Positions 61,481 through 64,000 of a DNA stretch of 64,000 nucleotides are shown piece by piece. The translations under genes were made by a program, and so were the position numbers. The stretch's first letter is position 1. The number at the start of each line of letters is the position of its first letter. This DNA comes from Gnetum montanum. Its lineage: Eukaryota; Streptophyta; Gnetopsida; Gnetales; Gnetaceae. The notes beneath the pieces were generated by a model. It saw nothing but the letters and a program-made list of their open reading frames with translations, did no database searches and was not told the DNA's origin. Location: the NCBI GenBank assembly GCA_015680685.1, contig MNCI01002303.1:220507-284506 (forward strand), read 5' to 3'.

Positions 61481-63086
61481 CTGCTATTTGTTGTGAGCCT
61501 TTGAAGCGGTAAGGTTTTTCTGTTCACCAACTCTTCGATTGGTGACTCATCCTCTTCATTACAAAATTTCACTTCCTTCTTTCGAAGAGAGGGATCACAG
61601 TTGTATTCTTCTGCACTTTCCCTTTTGTGTAGCTCACCTTCTTCTTTTGTTACTTGTTTCAACAAGCTATGTACTTCATGGGCTTTAAGTTGTGAGAGTC
61701 TCCCTTGGGTATAAGTCCTAAGGGTTCTTCTAGTTTCATGCCTTAGCCCATCCACGATGTGGCGAAGCTGATCCCGCTGAGCGTATCCATGGCCTAGGCA
61801 ACGATGTAATAGTGTGTAGTAGTAGGCCATGGCAGCATCCAAGGGTTCATGTATACCTTGTTTCCAACCTTAGATCTACTTACGCAAATTGGACACTCGG
61901 GAGTACGTTTGATACTTATCGTTGAAGAGTTCTAACATCGTACTCCACCTCCTAATGGTTTCTAGTTCTAAGGACCGGTACCATCTCTCTGCTTCCTTGG
62001 TGAGTGTCCTAGAAAACAACTTAAGTTTTTTCCACTCATTTTCTATATTTTGCAAGGCACAGGCATCGTGGAATGCCTGTAAATGATTTTGCGAATTAGA
62101 GTTGTATCCCCCCTCAAAGCGTGGGATATTGTTCATGTATAAGTGTTTGATCCGACTATTTTTAAATGCCTTTTGGGAATTCTAACAGCCTCCGTTATGC
62201 CAAGCATACTTCGGGTTGCAAGTAGGGGCTTGTCATGATCATCTCTTTCATGACGCCTATGATGTCTGTGTTGTTCCCTACTCTCTCTTCGATCTTGCCC
62301 TTGTCCTCTCTCTTGACTCTCTCGTCGAGGTCTCTCATTTTTCTTACTTTTATCCTCACCGTTGTGCTCTCTATGACTGCACCCAGAGGTGGAAGGAGAG
62401 GGTGAATGATGTGAAGAAGGGGAAGAAGAAGGAGAACCATCGCCATGACAATGTTTTCTACCTTCTCTTCGGCTGCTTCGGCCCCGATCGTGGTGACGAT
62501 CAAAGTGCCCGTCCTTGTCTTTTGTTGTTGTTCCCTCTGTGAACAGTTGGTTTTCATGGAAATCAGAACTAGGGTTGTGTATCGTTGAGCGTAGGTTCTG
62601 ATACCCAACCTCCTCACCATCGTTAGGATGGGGAACATCTCTTGATAGAGAACCCGCTGTAAGTGGTTCGCCATCTCTAGTTTCACTAAGGACATGCAGG
62701 GCTTTACCCTTCAACAGTGTATGTTGGCTCTCCTGCCTTGCGTTCCTCATACGTTGTAAAGGTGTGGGATGGTAATCCTTCACGTCAAAATTTTCCGCAA
62801 TGTATTCAGCATATAGTTCTGTCATGCCAATCTGTGCCAAAGCACAGAGAAGCATGTTTGGGACTACACGGTCTGGAGGTAACATAATGTTACCTTGCAA
62901 ATCCCTCCAGTGCATCTACTCATCTTGATGGAAGATAAAAGTAAAGTTAGGAATGTACTCATCGGGATGAGTATATTCCACCCTATATTGTTGAGGAACC
63001 AACGGATTTAGGTTATGTGTTTTTGATTGCCGACTGTTCTTTGTATGGTCCTTAAGTGGTGAATTACTTTTGCTAGAAGAAGACAT
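61480..63086 (-). pseudogene. Element C gag
   Basis: The minus-strand ATG at 63086 begins MSSSSKSNSPLKDHTKNSRQ, then 'VEYTHPDEYIPNFTFIFHQD', TAG (about 62916), 'GNIMLPPDRVVPNMLLCALA'. A long Arg/Asp/His/Ser-rich tract follows (62560-62240, 'RRESQERGQGQDRRESREQH'). After a frameshift near 62136 the capsid domain reads 'FSRTLTKEAERWYRSLELET' and 'GYAQRDQLRHIVDGLRHETR', then 'QLKAHEVHSLLKQVTKEEGE'. This is the structural protein of the particle; the basic-acidic tract may bind RNA. The start is supported by similarity to the B copy right after it and by the 130-bp spacing to the PBS. Confidence 0.85.
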
Positions 63087-63213
63087 TGTTATTTATCGGT
63101 GTGCTAACTTACCGTTATAAATTCTTGTTTAATTAATTATCCTGAAGGTTCGTTTAGGCTTCCAACAATGTGAGTGATATCCTTTATGTTCTATTCAGCG
63201 CACAAACACTTAG

Positions 63214-63232
63214 TCCCCGACAATGGTGCCAA
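63214..63232 (-). other. Primer-binding site of element C (tRNA-Asp-like)
   Basis: On the minus strand TTGGCACCATTGTCGGGGA follows the LTR end. It differs at few positions from the canonical plant tRNA-Asp site TGGCGCCGTTGCCGGGGA. Confidence 0.75.
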
Positions 63233-64000
63233 TGATGAGTGGCGAGATACCCCTACACTCAACCATACAAAACAAGCGTAGCACATGCGATCCGATCAAA
63301 CTCCACAAACTAAATGCCTACATGCCCCATGGAACACTTAGGGTTAATCATTTGTTGTCTTCCCAAACTTACTTGTAGTTGTCACAGTGTATGGTTAAGT
63401 AAGTCCGAGGTATATGATTTTTATNGTCGTTGTTGGGATCACCACGCGTAACACACGTGCTCGAAGTGGTCGTACTGAGGCACTTAACTAGGAGGAAAGA
63501 GTTGAGAGAATCTAATCTAGCCTAAGTGCAATGAGCATTCGATTCCTTGACTAACCGTACACATCTTGGTGCACGACTATTACTGGGATTACCAAGCGTA
63601 GATCCTGAATACACCACTGGGTTACCAAGTAGTCACACTAGATGCTCATAATCAAGTCGTACTTATTCTGCGCTCTAGGAGTTTAAGGGTAAGAGAGAAA
63701 GTAATAAATAAATTCCTATTCCATGCACTACAAGCTTTATCCAACAAGTTCGTCTTTATTTTCATACACAACTTGTCTTCAGGTACAATGTTGCTCGAAT
63801 AAAGATCTGTTCACTTTAGGACTCCTACTGTGGGCACATGGAAAATATTCTATCTCTGGAGTGATCAATCTACCATAGTTTTCCTACTTCTAGCCCAGGA
63901 TGATGAAACAAGGGAGAGTTTCCTCTTATTTATAGACTTGGTGGCGGACCGCGATATCGCGTACGCGATATTGTAGGGGAAGACGCAATATCGCGTACGC
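63233..64000 (-). repeat. 5' LTR of element C (cut by window end)
   Basis: Collinear with 56901-57823. The TATA box for minus transcription is at 63934-63928. GCGATATCGC and GCGTACGC palindromes lie at 63950-64000. It lacks the block equivalent to 57094-57249; an N stands exactly at that junction (63425). Confidence 0.88.

Larger units (their letters stand above)
56901..64000 (-). mobile_element. Element C: minus-strand Ty3/gypsy with gag and protease only
   Basis: 3' LTR 56901-57823; 5' LTR from 63233 past the window end; PBS 63232-63214. Internal coding is gag (63086 down to about 61480), a linker, and protease (60465 to about 60190), then it passes straight into the 3' tail at about 59780 ('gggggagatggccacctatg', the same purine tract that follows integrase in element B). 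RT, RNase H and integrase are absent, so this copy would depend on another element's pol. It is the best-preserved gag of its family in the window. Confidence 0.85.

Overview
This is a transposon-dense piece of a large plant nuclear genome, probably a seed plant. The signs are Ty3/gypsy elements nested in one another, a plant L1-type LINE, an RTE-type LINE, a Helitron relic, and a split LRR-malectin receptor kinase gene with introns up to about 10 kb. Nothing bacterial or viral is present, and I saw no tRNA or rRNA genes. Slow TE loss and long introns would fit a gymnosperm or an early-branching angiosperm, but I cannot name the species. Nearly every coding region is decayed. Most in-frame stops read as C-to-T changes of CGA, CAG or CAA codons (or G-to-A of TGG), as expected for old methylated repeats.

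Layout. Positions 1-2514 hold the left end of a minus-strand Ty3/gypsy relic with its LTR (1594-2514). Positions 2813-4215 hold a minus-strand Helitron Rep/helicase-like relic. Positions 4260-4746 are the 5' LTR of element B (plus strand). Element A, about 18.5 kb, sits directly behind B's primer-binding site (4765-23231), with a perfect 5-bp target duplication and TG...CA LTRs. B resumes at 23232 with gag, truncated RT/RNase H and integrase to about 27430, then a 3' untranslated tail and an LTR-like fragment near 29.1 kb. A gag-like or plant-transposon-protein relic with a coiled coil follows (29671-31680).

Positions 31896-52173 hold a plus-strand receptor kinase of the LRR-malectin type, with eleven exons I could define by splice sites and matching phases. 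It carries a stop in the malectin domain, Asn in place of the catalytic Lys, and a gap in the kinase C-lobe. Its introns hold LINE insertions, two of which end in a coiled-coil plus J-domain-like segment. Positions 52650-53562 are an RTE LINE relic. From 54070 to the window end are minus-strand gag-carrying Ty3/gypsy elements: an outer one (LTR 54070-54847) and an inner one, element C (3' LTR 56901-57823, 5' LTR from 63233), which keeps gag and protease but has lost RT and integrase.

The most unusual feature is inside element A. A nine-exon gene runs antisense between gag-protease and reverse transcriptase (16062 down to 11720). It has its own TATA box, canonical GT-AG introns and consistent phases. 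It encodes an FCP1/NIF-type phosphatase-like domain with replaced catalytic aspartates, a plant-transposon-protein-like middle, acidic segments and a coiled-coil tail. The gene now has nine in-frame stops and one frameshift. Arrays of 'ggccttaaact' repeats flank the module and the element's self-complementary GCGTATACGC-type repeats pervade it, which suggests it travels as part of the retrotransposon.
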